From Enterococcus rotai (GTDB lineage Bacteria; Bacillota; Bacilli; Lactobacillales; Enterococcaceae): 64,000 nt of DNA. This document shows, piece after piece, positions 36,343 through 46,798 of this stretch; positions within the stretch are counted from its first letter, which is position 1; each line of letters opens with the position of its first letter. The stretch covers positions 3,066,425 through 3,130,424 of the forward strand of contig NZ_CP013655.1 in assembly GCF_001465345.1 (NCBI RefSeq). Direction: 5' to 3'. A program made the translations under genes and the position numbers. The notes under the pieces were generated by a model. The model searched no databases and was not told the DNA's origin. It saw only the letters and a list, made by a program, of their open reading frames with translations.

Positions 36343-36371
36343 AGTATAGCACACAACTTACAATTTGTAAG
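36343..36371 (-). promoter_or_regulatory. Promoter and operator palindrome of hxlR
   Basis: CTTACAA-T-TTGTAAG at 36357-36371 is a perfect 15-bp dyad. On the minus strand it supplies the -35 TTACAA, followed by 16 bases and TATACT (36348-36343). A dimer bound there would block the promoter. Confidence 0.6.
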
Positions 36372-36387
36372 TAGATTTGCTTTCGTT

Positions 36388-39300
36388 TTACTTCATTTTT
36401 TCAATGATCTGTTCTTCATCCATATCGATAATGATACCAGCAGATAATAAGACTAGAAAAACATTATTTACCTCTTTGCTTGTTGCTTGAGCAAGTGCTT
36501 TTCGATATAAATTTAACTGACCACGGTAACGTTGAATGACTTTTTTGATCTCTTGGAGATTTTCGATATCTTGAACAAAATCTGTTTTATAGTCGTAAAG
36601 AATACAGTTGTTGTCTTGTTCAAGATAACCATCGATCATTCCGTGGATCAATAAATCATCTTGTGTTTCTTTGGGATAATCTTTGATCAATTCTTCTGCT
36701 CTCAACAACATTGAAAATGGTTGTTCTCGCACAACTTTAGTTGGATTTTCTAACAGTTGTTGGCCCAAGTTCGTCTGATAAAAAGAGAGTACCTGATCAA
36801 TCTTGATTTGTTTTGCTACATTTTCTTGAATAATTTTCGTTTGAACTAATTCTTCGATCAATTGGGTAATACTTTCTTTGGTTGGCTCTTTGTTTAAATC
36901 CAATAATTGTAATAAATAATGTGTTGCTGAACCGATCTCCACAGCTGATGGTTTACGAATCGTTTCGATAAATCTAGGTTTCCCCAACTCACCTTCACTC
37001 ATTCGGTGAACGATCATCGGAGTTGGCTGAAGTGTATTTTTTTCATTTACTTCTATTTTAGCGATTTCTTTATTATCTGGGTCTTCAAACACACGTTTGA
37101 TTTCTGATACAGATTGGTAATTAGTCGTTTTGGTTGAGAGCTGGTAGGGATAATCATAATTTAAACGGTATAGCCCTTGCTCTACTACTTTAGGGTCGCT
37201 GCTTTTAGAATTTTCAGCTTTACTCAAACCTGTATCGATAAATTGAAGGGCAGCAAATTGTTCTTGGATAGCTTGTTCAGTCATGAAGGAAACCGAGAAT
37301 CCCGCTGGATGTTGTGTGATCCCAGCGATTTTTTCAGTTGTAAACGCCGTTTGAAATTCGGCCATTTTCTGATGACGAACCAAACTCATTCCCACCCAGT
37401 TCATCAAACTACTCTTTCCTTGTAACCGATTTTCGCTTGGTAATACTTTAGTTTGAACATCAGCTACTTTCAGCCACTCTTTAAACGTTGCTTCTTGATT
37501 GTTATATGACCCCACAAGATAAAGCTTTTGTTCTGCTCGAGTCAACGCTACATATAATTTGCGCATCTCTTCTGAGAGTAATTTTTTCAATTTTGCCTGC
37601 TTGATTGCTAAAAACGGCAATGTCTCATACAGCATCCGATCTGTCTGATCTAAATAACGAATCCCAACACCAAGTCGATCGTCAAAGATATACCGTTCAT
37701 TCAGATCACCAAGATTAAACTCTTTTGTCATATCTAAAATGAAAACAACTGGAAATTCCAATCCTTTACTAGCATGGATCGTCATAACGCGAACAGCATT
37801 TTCTTGACTCAAAATAACAGGTTCTGCTAAGTCCTTATCTTTTTCCTGCATTTTTTCAATAAACCGAACAAATTGAAATAGTCCGCGGAAACTGGTTTGT
37901 TCATAACTAGCGGCTCGATCGACCAGCGCAAATAAATTCGCCTGTCTTTGTTTCCCTGCTGGCATACCGCCTACATAATCTAAATAAGCCGTGTCTTGAT
38001 AAATTTGCCAGATTAAGGTTGCTAATTGATTTCTTCGGGCCATTTCGCGCCATTGTTCAAGTTGGGAAGCAAATGTCAGTGTTTTTTCTTTCAACGCCAG
38101 TTGGGCAGATTCTTTCGCTTCATTTTGATTAAAGGTCAGAAAAGCTTCATAATAAGAACTTTTCTTAGCAGCTAATCGAATCGTTACTAATTCATTTTCT
38201 TTTAATCCTACAATGGGCGAACGCAACACCGCCGCTAAGGGGATATCTTGATAGGGATTGTCAATAATTTGCAAAAGAGCCACCATTGTCTGGATTTCAG
38301 TTGCTTGAAAATAATTTTGGGCATCATTTACTTGAATTGGAATACCTGCTAATTTAAATATCTCTAAAATCGTCAAATTATTTTTCTTAGTTGGCGTCAA
38401 CAACACAATATCCTTATAGGTCAATGGTCGATTTTCTTTTGTTGTTTTGTCATAGATCAAAAAGTTCTTATCGATCAACTCTCTGATTTTCAGCGCAGTC
38501 ATATGCAATTCGCCTTCTGTTTTATCTTCTAAAATCAGTTGAGAATCGTCCAATTCGAGTATTTCTTCCACACGTTCTGATTTTTTTTCATAGATCAACA
38601 GTTCAGTATCATAATTTTCTGCTTCTGCAAACTGATCAAAACCATGGACGAGTTGAGCTGCTTCATCATAAGCGATTTGTCCGACACGTTCATCCATCAA
38701 TTGTTCAAAAACTAAATTGGTAAAATCTAATACATTCTTTCTAGAGCGGAAGTTCTCAGCTAAAACGATTCGTTTCCCCTCTTTATTGGCTCCATATTGA
38801 TTGTATTTTTCGATAAATAATGTTGGATCAGCTAAACGAAATGAATAGATCGATTGCTTAACATCACCAACCATAAACAGGTTTCCTTCAGAAGCTGCTG
38901 GTCTTCTTAACCAATAAAGAATCGTTTCTTGTAATCGATTAATGTCTTGATATTCATCAACTAATACTTCATCAAACTTCTCACGATAATAATTTGAAGC
39001 TTCTGTTGCGAGCCAATCACCCGCCTCTTTTTTTGCTAAAATATTCAAGGTAAAATGTTCCAAATCATTGAAATCAACTAACCCTTTTTTTAGTTTCTGT
39101 TGGCTATACGTATCAATAAAGGCTTTTCCAACTTGCGCCATCTCCTCAACTAGTGGTCGAGAGCGGTCTAAAATTTCTTTCATTTCCTCTGGTGATAACG
39201 TGAATAGGTTTTCTAAAATAGCATTAATCGCTTTTTTATTTTGTTCTCGTAAGTTTTTAGCTTGAGCAGCAGTTTCTTTTAATTCTTCTACTCGCACTGT

Positions 39301-40185
39301 TGGATAACGTTCAAATGTGATTGTTTTTGAAATATCAAAGCCTGACTCTAGATCATTGTCTGCTAACTGACTGCTGAATGTTTCCACAAATTCTTTTTCA
39401 TTTCTAGCAAGATTGGCAATTTTTTCTAGCTTTTCTTCTCCTTCAGTTAAACGAATCATCTCTTCGTAGCGCTCTACACAACGTAACAGGCTTTCCATCA
39501 CTTGAGGTTTCAAATAGTCTTGGAATAGCACCGAATCACCTAATTGCCCAGTCACTTGATAACTGTCAGCCAAATGAGCTAGCCATTCCTCTGGGTCCGG
39601 ATTAGCACGGGCAAAGTCATACAAGGAAAAGATCAATCGAGTCAGTCCATCGTCACTTCGATCATTAGAAAAATTACTTGTCAATTGATAAAAAGCTTCT
39701 TGGTTTTCGCCATAAAATTGTTCCCTAAGTTCATCCCAAACATCTTCTTTCAAAAGCAACATTTCTGTTTCATCTGTCAATAATCGGAAAACTGGATCCA
39801 TTTCGATCAGATAATAAAAACGACGGATCACAGTTAAACAAAATGCGTGTAGCGTACTAATATTGGCAGTTGGAAGTAAAGTCAACTGTTTAATAAAATG
39901 GTTTTTTTTCTCTTGCTCACTCTCATTTGTGATTGCTTTTTGTAAAGCCACTTGGATTCTTTCTTTCATTTCCTTTGCGGCCGCTTCTGTATAGGTTACG
40001 ATCAACAAGCGATCGATATCCACACCACTTTTGAGCTTTTCGATCACTCTGCGCACTAGAACCGTTGTTTTTCCAGAGCCAGCAGAAGCAGAAACTAAAA
40101 TGTTCTCATCACCATCAAAAACGGCTTGCCATTGATTATCAGTAAATTGCTCATTTTCTGGACGTAACGGGATAGTCTTACTCAT
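36388..40185 (-). CDS. addA: ATP-dependent helicase/nuclease subunit A (AddA/RexA)
   Basis: A 1265-residue UvrD-type helicase with a C-terminal RecB-family nuclease. Walker A is SASAGSGKT (about 32-40), motif II is DEYQDIN, motif III-IV SFR and later helicase motifs follow, and GSATHYLLQLLDL and DGYLEQDNNCILYDYKTDF are nuclease motifs near 1090-1220. With subunit B it resects double-strand ends for recombination. The ATG at 40185 has AGGAGG eight bases ahead and overlaps the addB stop (ATGAGTAA); a longer in-frame start at 40215 is inside addB. Confidence 0.94.
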   Translation of the reverse strand: MSKTIPLRPENEQFTDNQWQAVFDGDENILVSASAGSGKTTVLVRRVIEKLKSGVDIDRLLIVTYTEAAAKEMKERIQVALQKAITNESEQEKKNHFIKQLTLLPTANISTLHAFCLTVIRRFYYLIEMDPVFRLLTDETEMLLLKEDVWDELREQFYGENQEAFYQLTSNFSNDRSDDGLTRLIFSLYDFARANPDPEEWLAHLADSYQVTGQLGDSVLFQDYLKPQVMESLLRCVERYEEMIRLTEGEEKLEKIANLARNEKEFVETFSSQLADNDLESGFDISKTITFERYPTVRVEELKETAAQAKNLREQNKKAINAILENLFTLSPEEMKEILDRSRPLVEEMAQVGKAFIDTYSQQKLKKGLVDFNDLEHFTLNILAKKEAGDWLATEASNYYREKFDEVLVDEYQDINRLQETILYWLRRPAASEGNLFMVGDVKQSIYSFRLADPTLFIEKYNQYGANKEGKRIVLAENFRSRKNVLDFTNLVFEQLMDERVGQIAYDEAAQLVHGFDQFAEAENYDTELLIYEKKSERVEEILELDDSQLILEDKTEGELHMTALKIRELIDKNFLIYDKTTKENRPLTYKDIVLLTPTKKNNLTILEIFKLAGIPIQVNDAQNYFQATEIQTMVALLQIIDNPYQDIPLAAVLRSPIVGLKENELVTIRLAAKKSSYYEAFLTFNQNEAKESAQLALKEKTLTFASQLEQWREMARRNQLATLIWQIYQDTAYLDYVGGMPAGKQRQANLFALVDRAASYEQTSFRGLFQFVRFIEKMQEKDKDLAEPVILSQENAVRVMTIHASKGLEFPVVFILDMTKEFNLGDLNERYIFDDRLGVGIRYLDQTDRMLYETLPFLAIKQAKLKKLLSEEMRKLYVALTRAEQKLYLVGSYNNQEATFKEWLKVADVQTKVLPSENRLQGKSSLMNWVGMSLVRHQKMAEFQTAFTTEKIAGITQHPAGFSVSFMTEQAIQEQFAALQFIDTGLSKAENSKSSDPKVVEQGLYRLNYDYPYQLSTKTTNYQSVSEIKRVFEDPDNKEIAKIEVNEKNTLQPTPMIVHRMSEGELGKPRFIETIRKPSAVEIGSATHYLLQLLDLNKEPTKESITQLIEELVQTKIIQENVAKQIKIDQVLSFYQTNLGQQLLENPTKVVREQPFSMLLRAEELIKDYPKETQDDLLIHGMIDGYLEQDNNCILYDYKTDFVQDIENLQEIKKVIQRYRGQLNLYRKALAQATSKEVNNVFLVLLSAGIIIDMDEEQIIEKMK

Positions 40186-43100
40186 CAATAGTTCCTCCTT
40201 CCGACTCATTTTCAATTAAACGATCCATCACTTCTTTTTTCGTCAATGTTTCAATTCGATTATAGTTATTCTCTTTTAACATAACATCAAAATTACAAAC
40301 ACTCCTAAACGGACAGTAACGGCAAGCAATTCGCTCTTTCCCTTGATAAGCTGGGTTTAAATCAATCTCGCCACTGGTAACTTTATTACCAGCTTCGATA
40401 AACTTGCTGCGGTTATGCGTTAATAAGGCATCTAATTCAGGTTCCGTCACAAATTTATCTTCTTGGCGGCGTCCTGGTTTGATAATTTCTTTAGCAGATT
40501 CTTCAATTGGAAAAATCAGCGAGCTTTGTTTAGCTTGTAAACTTTTATCCAGATTTTCAAGTAAAACGGGATCATTCAATAACAACCCATCAAATTGGAA
40601 TTTCTTTAAAAGCTGCTGCTCTTTCTTATCTTCTGTTTCATAAGGAAGAATTGGATTATGAACATGTAGATAGAATGAGCCTGCTGGTTTAGCAGATTGA
40701 CCGACAAGATTCACAGCATCCATCAACGCGACATCCAAGTATGTCAACATTTGCATCGCTAAACCATAGTACGCTTCTGTAATATTAAATTTCTTGTGGC
40801 TTGATTTATAATCAATAACACCTAAATATAAAGAATCTGGTGTCACTAATTGATCTAAACGGTCGATTTTTCCTCTGACGCTGATATTACCACCGTTAGC
40901 CAGCGGTAAGTCTAAGCCTTTGATTCCCTTTTGACTGGCAATCTGACCAAACAAAACTTCTGTCTGAACCGTCGACATCCCACTACGCTCACTTTGACGT
41001 TTTAAAGCCCAACTAACTTTTTTGATCGTTTGGCCTAATTGATAGCGAATATAATTCATCCGACTTGACGTATCAAGAATCGAAAATTTAATCTCACCGA
41101 ATACGGCATTGAGGATTTGTTCTGTAAATTCGTTCACTTCACGATCAGTCAATTCAGATAGCTGCTTGTTTTGCGTAATCAATAATTTGAAAAACTGATC
41201 TAGTGCTTCATGGAAAAAATCTCCTGTTGCAGCAGGTGTCAGTCCAAAAACATCTCTTTCTTTCAGACCTAGACCAAATCGAGTGAAATATTGATACTGA
41301 CAACGATAGAAACTTTCCATCCTAGAAACGGATGTATAAATATGTTTTGTATATAATTCATCAGCCAGATGTTCTTCTAGGTTTTCTGGAAGATTTTGAT
41401 GCCCTAAACTTTCAAAAACACGGTGAGCTAAATTCGCTTGTTCCTGTTTCATTAACTCACGTTCCAGAGCAAGCCAAAAAGCTAGGATGCCTTCCTGCGT
41501 TTCTTTTTTCTGACGCTTTAAGTTCGTTAAATCACTGATTAATGTGCGATAAGTTCCTACATGCTCTAAACTAATTTGTTCGTTATCTAATATTGTCAGT
41601 GCATTTTTCAATTGCATTTGTACGCCTAAATCTTTTTGAATATTCGTTAAGTATGCCGAGACTTTAACGTCTTTAGCAGTATCTTTTACACTTGGGTAAG
41701 AAAAATACAACCGATCTGTTGCGGAAGAAAACATGATATAAGCCTTAAATGGCTCTTTAGCAATGCTTTTTCTAGTATCATTTAGTAAAAATTGCCCTTC
41801 CTCTAGATAGCCATTCACATATTGCCGCTCTTCATCAGAAAGTAATGTCTTATTATCAAATTTTTGTGGTAAAACTTGATCCGTTAAACCAATCGTAAAA
41901 ACGATTTTGGCTTGTCCAGGTCGTGCCAGATCAAGTGAACGAATTTGAACTTGATCGATCGCTGTGGGAACTTTATTATAGCGTAACCCTTCCAAACCAC
42001 TAGAAAAAATTTCTTCAAATACTGAGAGATCAAAAGATTCATTCCCATAAATCGTGACATATTCATCCAGTAACGTCATTAAAGCTTCCCAAGTCTGCTC
42101 ATGGTTGCGAGCCGCTTCTAATTGACCGCTCTCAATGGCTTGGTTCCGCCACATCATCAACTGCTTTTCGATACCGTTGTTGACTAAGAAACGATAGAAA
42201 TAATCTGCCGCTTCGATCCCTTTATGCGCTTTTTGCATTTGTTTGAAAAAAGCTGGCAGTGTTTGTTGGACCCTATTTCGCACAGCATTAGCATCTTTTT
42301 CAATCAATTCTGTATCGTCTTGTTGTTCGGCTTCAAAATCGTAGCGGATAAAATGCCAGTCCTTTTCTTTTTCCCAGTGATAGCCCTCATAGCCATAAGC
42401 CAAGACAACATTTTCAGCTAAATCGATTTTCCGACGCCATTCATTACGCTGTATTTTCCATTCTTCCATAGTCATTTGATCTTCTATCGGAAAAAATAGT
42501 TCTGTTCTTAAAAAGCGTAAAACATCTCGATAACGATAATGGTAACTATTGATTGCAAACAATGATTGAATAAATTCCACTAGCGGATGCTGCTCCATCG
42601 CCATATCTCGATCCAAGTAAACAGGAATTTCATGCATGGAAAATAACGGTTCGATCATGGTTTCATAGCTATCTAATTCACGTGTTAGCACTTGAATGTC
42701 TTTATAGCGATAATTTTCTTCAACAACTAATCTTCTGATTTCCTTTGCAATATGATTGATTTCTTCTTTAGGATTTTCTGCACACCAAAATTGAAGATGA
42801 TCATCGTTGATCTGTTCTTTTACTTTTTTCGTATGGCTTTCTTGGGCATTGACCCAATATTTTTCTAGTGTTTGAAGGCTGTCATTTTTAATCAGCTTTT
42901 TCTTTTGTTCAACGTAGTCGGGTAATATCGCTACATTAGAATTTCTAGCTAATTGATAGAGTTTATAATAAGTCGTACCTGTTTCGTAAAATAAATTCAT
43001 CAATGGCGGCACGTCATTTGGGTATTTTTTATCTAAAACCAAAGATATTTTCACTTGACCACCACGACGCATCAATGTATCGAGCAATTTTAGCTCTCTA

Positions 43101-43756
43101 GCAGAAAAATTATGGTATCCATTTACTACAAATAATACATGACTTAGGTCTTTTGTTTCTAAATAGTCCGTCAAATAATTGATGATTTCTGCCGATTTTA
43201 TGCCGTACTGACTCATAGTTTCTTCAAATTTTGAAAAAACTAATTTAATATCTTGGATTTTTAATTGTAGGTCTTGCTCTTTACTATCTGAATTTGCTCC
43301 TGATAAGTGAGCAAATAAATCATCTAAATCAACATTGCCTTCTTTTATTTCCTGATACAGATCAAATAATTGCTGAATAAACCCTGATTTATTGACTTCT
43401 CCACGAAAAACCTTTAACGCTTCCTCGTTTTCTGATAAGATTTTTCTAAAAACCATTGCAGCTCCAGCTTCGGTAAGCACTTCTGAACTGTAAAATTGAG
43501 TATGCTGTAAATAATACCAAGCCAATCGATAAAAACTAAATACTTGAAAACGCATTGTTGCGATAGAATCACTTTGATTATTTTGGATGGTTTTAATGCG
43601 TTTAAGGGCATTGATTTCTTGTTCAAACTTCATATGGTTGGGCACTAAATAAAACACTTCATGTGCATCATCTTCAGCTAACCACTGAACAGATGCTTGC
43701 AAAAGCGCCTCTTCCAAGTCCATCTCAGCTGTTCCTCGAATAAATTGCAAACTCAT
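40178..43756 (-). CDS. rexB: ATP-dependent nuclease subunit B (RexB-type AddB)
   Basis: A 1192-residue partner of AddA with a C-terminal nuclease/Fe-S region: Cys in FYRCQYQYF (about 815) and CRYCPFRSVC (about 1155) give the four Fe-S cysteines; VIDYKSSHKK is the nuclease motif. The N-terminus reads FIRGTAEMDLEE where Bacillus AddB has a P-loop, so the helicase ATP site is lost as in lactococcal RexB. Start ATG follows AAAGGATG. First gene of the pair. Confidence 0.93.
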   Translation of the reverse strand: MSLQFIRGTAEMDLEEALLQASVQWLAEDDAHEVFYLVPNHMKFEQEINALKRIKTIQNNQSDSIATMRFQVFSFYRLAWYYLQHTQFYSSEVLTEAGAAMVFRKILSENEEALKVFRGEVNKSGFIQQLFDLYQEIKEGNVDLDDLFAHLSGANSDSKEQDLQLKIQDIKLVFSKFEETMSQYGIKSAEIINYLTDYLETKDLSHVLFVVNGYHNFSARELKLLDTLMRRGGQVKISLVLDKKYPNDVPPLMNLFYETGTTYYKLYQLARNSNVAILPDYVEQKKKLIKNDSLQTLEKYWVNAQESHTKKVKEQINDDHLQFWCAENPKEEINHIAKEIRRLVVEENYRYKDIQVLTRELDSYETMIEPLFSMHEIPVYLDRDMAMEQHPLVEFIQSLFAINSYHYRYRDVLRFLRTELFFPIEDQMTMEEWKIQRNEWRRKIDLAENVVLAYGYEGYHWEKEKDWHFIRYDFEAEQQDDTELIEKDANAVRNRVQQTLPAFFKQMQKAHKGIEAADYFYRFLVNNGIEKQLMMWRNQAIESGQLEAARNHEQTWEALMTLLDEYVTIYGNESFDLSVFEEIFSSGLEGLRYNKVPTAIDQVQIRSLDLARPGQAKIVFTIGLTDQVLPQKFDNKTLLSDEERQYVNGYLEEGQFLLNDTRKSIAKEPFKAYIMFSSATDRLYFSYPSVKDTAKDVKVSAYLTNIQKDLGVQMQLKNALTILDNEQISLEHVGTYRTLISDLTNLKRQKKETQEGILAFWLALERELMKQEQANLAHRVFESLGHQNLPENLEEHLADELYTKHIYTSVSRMESFYRCQYQYFTRFGLGLKERDVFGLTPAATGDFFHEALDQFFKLLITQNKQLSELTDREVNEFTEQILNAVFGEIKFSILDTSSRMNYIRYQLGQTIKKVSWALKRQSERSGMSTVQTEVLFGQIASQKGIKGLDLPLANGGNISVRGKIDRLDQLVTPDSLYLGVIDYKSSHKKFNITEAYYGLAMQMLTYLDVALMDAVNLVGQSAKPAGSFYLHVHNPILPYETEDKKEQQLLKKFQFDGLLLNDPVLLENLDKSLQAKQSSLIFPIEESAKEIIKPGRRQEDKFVTEPELDALLTHNRSKFIEAGNKVTSGEIDLNPAYQGKERIACRYCPFRSVCNFDVMLKENNYNRIETLTKKEVMDRLIENESEGGTIDE

Positions 43757-43836
43757 TTCATCACATCCTTTATTTCAGTCTTACCTTCTTAGTTTATCAT
43801 AAAATCACCTTGAACACGCCTTTCATTGTCCAACAA

Positions 43837-43873
43837 AAAAAGCCTCTTAATTAAAAGAGAACTCTTTTTTATT
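43837..43873 (-). terminator. Weak terminator downstream of the signal peptidase gene
   Basis: On the minus strand CTCTT-ttaatt-AAGAG is followed by GC and seven T. It sits 15-50 bases past the stop at 43887. Confidence 0.5.
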
Positions 43874-43886
43874 ATCTAACCGATAC

Positions 43887-44426
43887 TTAGATAGTACCGA
43901 AACGATTTAATGGCCATAAGACGAATTTAACATCACCTGATATATCTTTTTTGTTGATAAATCCGATCATTCGTCCATCTTTTGAATTTCTGCGATTGTC
44001 TCCCATCACAAAATATTCCCCTTCAGGGACTTTTTTCTCACCTGTGACTTCACTTAAGGTAAAATCAAGCGTCAAGGGTGAGCCATCTGTTACTGCGCTT
44101 TTAAACTCATCTAAATAGGGTTCTTTTACTTCTTTGTCATTAATATACAGAACATCAGCCTTGTATTCCACGGTATCTCCTGGTAAGCCGATCACGCGTT
44201 TAATGTAACTTTTTTTCGGTTCATCTGGTGCTGGAAACGTCACAATATCAAAGCGTTTGATTTCGGTATTTTTTAATGCGATTACGCGTTCACCATCTGC
44301 TAATGTTGGATCCATCGAATGGCCTTTGACCACGACTGGGGTAAAAACAAACTGCCTTAATAAAAATAGCAGCGCTGCTAGACCAACAAAAAATAATATA
44401 GTATTTAATAACTCTTTAGATTTCAA
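43887..44426 (-). CDS. lepB: Type I signal peptidase
   Basis: A 179-residue membrane-anchored serine protease. One N-terminal TM helix (about 7-24), catalytic Ser37 in KGHSMDPTL, catalytic Lys76 in YIKRVIGLPGD and the box GDNRRNSKDGR. It removes signal peptides from exported proteins. Start choice: GGAGG lies seven bases before the TTG at 44426 but only one base before the in-frame ATG at 44432, so TTG is favoured; the difference is two residues. A GTG at 44465 has no site. Confidence 0.9.
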   Translation of the reverse strand: MKSKELLNTILFFVGLAALLFLLRQFVFTPVVVKGHSMDPTLADGERVIALKNTEIKRFDIVTFPAPDEPKKSYIKRVIGLPGDTVEYKADVLYINDKEVKEPYLDEFKSAVTDGSPLTLDFTLSEVTGEKKVPEGEYFVMGDNRRNSKDGRMIGFINKKDISGDVKFVLWPLNRFGTI

Positions 44427-44584
44427 ATTCATTCCTCCAAAAACTTGCTTTCTATAGTTTACCACAGACCAAGAAATTTCAACAGATTTGTTTCTTTTTT
44501 GGGTGAATTTTTCGTTTTTCCCTTAAGATTTTATTTAGTCGACTACTTTGGAATGAAGTAAGGTAAAGAGTTAAGATAATGGTG

Positions 44585-45322
44585 TTACATATCTTTTACA
44601 ACAATATAGCAAACAGCTAAAGGTCCATGTAACCCAACAACTAGCTGCATTTCTATATCACCAGAATTGGAAGGTCCTGAAATAAAATGAATCGCTGACC
44701 CGATTTTTTCACCATTCTTCTGTTTCTCTGCATAATATGCAGCCGCTTGGGTAGAACGTGGGACGATCTTGCTCATCGGAATAATTGAAATATAGTGTTG
44801 AGGCAAAAAGTGTAACGAACGACCTTGACCTGCATTTGTTTCAACTACAATTGAGCCTGATTCAGCTAATAGAAATTCAGCAAAAACTATCGCTATATTT
44901 GCATTCTCTGCGTTAGCTATATTTGTCTCTCTATGAGTTGATCCAGGTTTCCAAAATAGCAGCTCTTCCTGCGCTGCTTCTAATTCTTGATCTGGATTTG
45001 GTGTAAACTGTTGTAAGCCAAATTCGGCAAATCGTTTATCAATCGGTAGCAGTATCTTCCCGCCTCCAAATGATTTGACCATTTGATTAATCGTTGCTTT
45101 TAAGTTGGCTTTCGTGGTTTCGACAAGGGTGGTATTGATTTTCGCTACTCGTGCTTTAGCAATTTCTAACAATTCATCTTGAGATTTATCTGCAAGCGTT
45201 GTTTCGGGCAAATCATTAATTGGCTTGAATGGATGCTCTAAAGTATTTTGACGTTTTGTACCAAGTTTTTCCGTCAGCTTATTTAAGAAAGACTCTCTAT
45301 TTTGTATATTGGTATTAGTCAT
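44585..45322 (-). CDS. lutC: Lactate utilisation protein C (LUD domain)
   Basis: A 245-residue LutC/YkgG-family protein with a LUD domain from about 70 on (FAEFLLAESGSIVVETNAGQGRSLHFLPQHYISI; FISGPSNSGDIEMQLVVGLHGP). With LutA and LutB it is needed for oxidation of L-lactate to pyruvate. The ATG at 45322 overlaps the lutB stop (ATGACTAA), so it is translated in coupling with the end of lutB. It is intact although lutB carries a stop codon upstream. Confidence 0.88.
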   Translation of the reverse strand: MTNTNIQNRESFLNKLTEKLGTKRQNTLEHPFKPINDLPETTLADKSQDELLEIAKARVAKINTTLVETTKANLKATINQMVKSFGGGKILLPIDKRFAEFGLQQFTPNPDQELEAAQEELLFWKPGSTHRETNIANAENANIAIVFAEFLLAESGSIVVETNAGQGRSLHFLPQHYISIIPMSKIVPRSTQAAAYYAEKQKNGEKIGSAIHFISGPSNSGDIEMQLVVGLHGPLAVCYIVVKDM

Positions 45323-46787
45323 TTTTTTCACCTGCTTTGTGCTTTTTATACCAGCTTCTAAAGTTTTCTGAACTTTTTGGTGGACGTGGTAAATCACGAA
45401 CATCAGTCCAGCCTTTCACAAGACCTGGCCCTTTTGCAACATAGCCACCGTACTGGAACATATTATCTACCGTAATGTCTTTTTTCTTACTTAATGGTGC
45501 TAATCCCATATGATCGACTTTCATGGCTGTTTTAAATAAGCTTGGTGTTGCTGTTGCTTTTCCTACAACGCGCATTTGAAAATCATCAAAGCCATGTTGC
45601 ATCTTTAATTCATCGGTCATTACACGTCGATGCTCGATCAATAATTCATGTAATGGAATCTTCACTGGACAAGTATCCGTACACGCACCACAAAGACTAG
45701 AGGCATAAGGCAACTCTCCAAATTGTTTGTAGCCGCCTAACACTGGGGATAACACCGCGCCAATCGGGCCAGGATATATCGATCCATAACCATGACCACC
45801 AATATGGCGATATACTGGACAAACGTTTAAACAAGAACCGCAACGAATACACTGTAAAACAGGTTCAAAAGCTGTACCTAACGCATTAGAACGACCATTA
45901 TCTAAAATCACAACATGAAACTCTTCAGGACCATCTGATTCATCTTCATTTTTGATACCCGCAAAAGTGACATAAGTTGTTAAACTTTGTCCAACAGCAC
46001 TTCTAGCTAAGAGGTTATCTAGCACCTCAGCCTCCCTCATGCTGGGTACGATTCGCTCCATCCCCATCAAGACGATTTGTGTTTTAGGGATACTTATTGT
46101 TAAATCAGCATTCCCCTCATTCGTATTCAGATTGATTAAGCCACTGTCAGCAATCGCAAAGTTACACCCTGTTATTCCTACTTCCGCTTCCAAGAAGAAC
46201 TTACGCATAACCTCTCTAGCACATCGAGCTAAGTTAACTGGATCGTTATCCCCTTTATAACCTAATTTTTCTGCAAAAACTTGCCGAATTTGCTCGCGAT
46301 TTTTATGAATACTAGGGAAAACAATATGAGACGGCTCATCCCAATCATCCATTTGCAAGATAAATTCTGCTAAATCGGTCTCCATCACACTGACACCATT
46401 TAGCTCTAACAACATAGGATCGATATCGACTTCTGTGGTTACCATTGATTTTGATTTCACTACTTTTTTTGCATTTTTTTCTAAAACCACTTGTTTTACA
46501 TAGTCCGTTGCTTCTTCCGCCGTCTGAGCAAAAAAGACTTTTCCACCTTGTTCAGCAACTTTATCGCTAAACTGCTCTAGATAATCTGGTAAATACGAAA
46601 TCGTATGCTGCCTGATTTGTTCGCCAAGTTCTCGCCATTGCTCCCAATGACCAAGCTCTGCTCTAGCTCCTTCTCGTTTGATTCACTGATCATCTTGCGC
46701 TTTTGCTACAGCTTTTTGCATAAAAACATCGTTTTTACTCTCTTCTAATCGTTGTTTGAAAGGCTTCGTACTAGTCGTTAATCCCAC
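45315..46787 (-). pseudogene. lutB: Lactate utilisation iron-sulfur protein B, interrupted by an in-frame TGA
   Basis: The full frame would give 490 residues, normal for LutB. It starts at GTG 46787 with AGGAGG seven bases ahead, reads MGLTTSTKPFKQRLEESKND then 14 more residues to QDDQ, then meets TGA at 46685-46683 (codon 35) and continues in the same frame as IKREGARAELGHWEQWRELG, a clear LutB sequence. The rest is intact: LUD region, CIRCGSCLNVCPVYRH and CGACTDTCP for two [4Fe-4S] clusters. One base change (from CGA or TGG, among others) explains it. A re-initiated product, for example from GTG 46490, would lack about 100 residues. Either the strain has lost lactate oxidation, or this is a sequencing error. 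Confidence 0.9.
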
Positions 46788-46798
46788 ACTATTTCCTC

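Noticed and set aside
46683-46685. The TGA in lutB as a selenocysteine codon or programmed recoding site
   Set aside because: The position is not one of the conserved Fe-S cysteines, no SECIS-like hairpin or slippery sequence is evident, and the frame does not shift. A nonsense change or sequence error is simpler.
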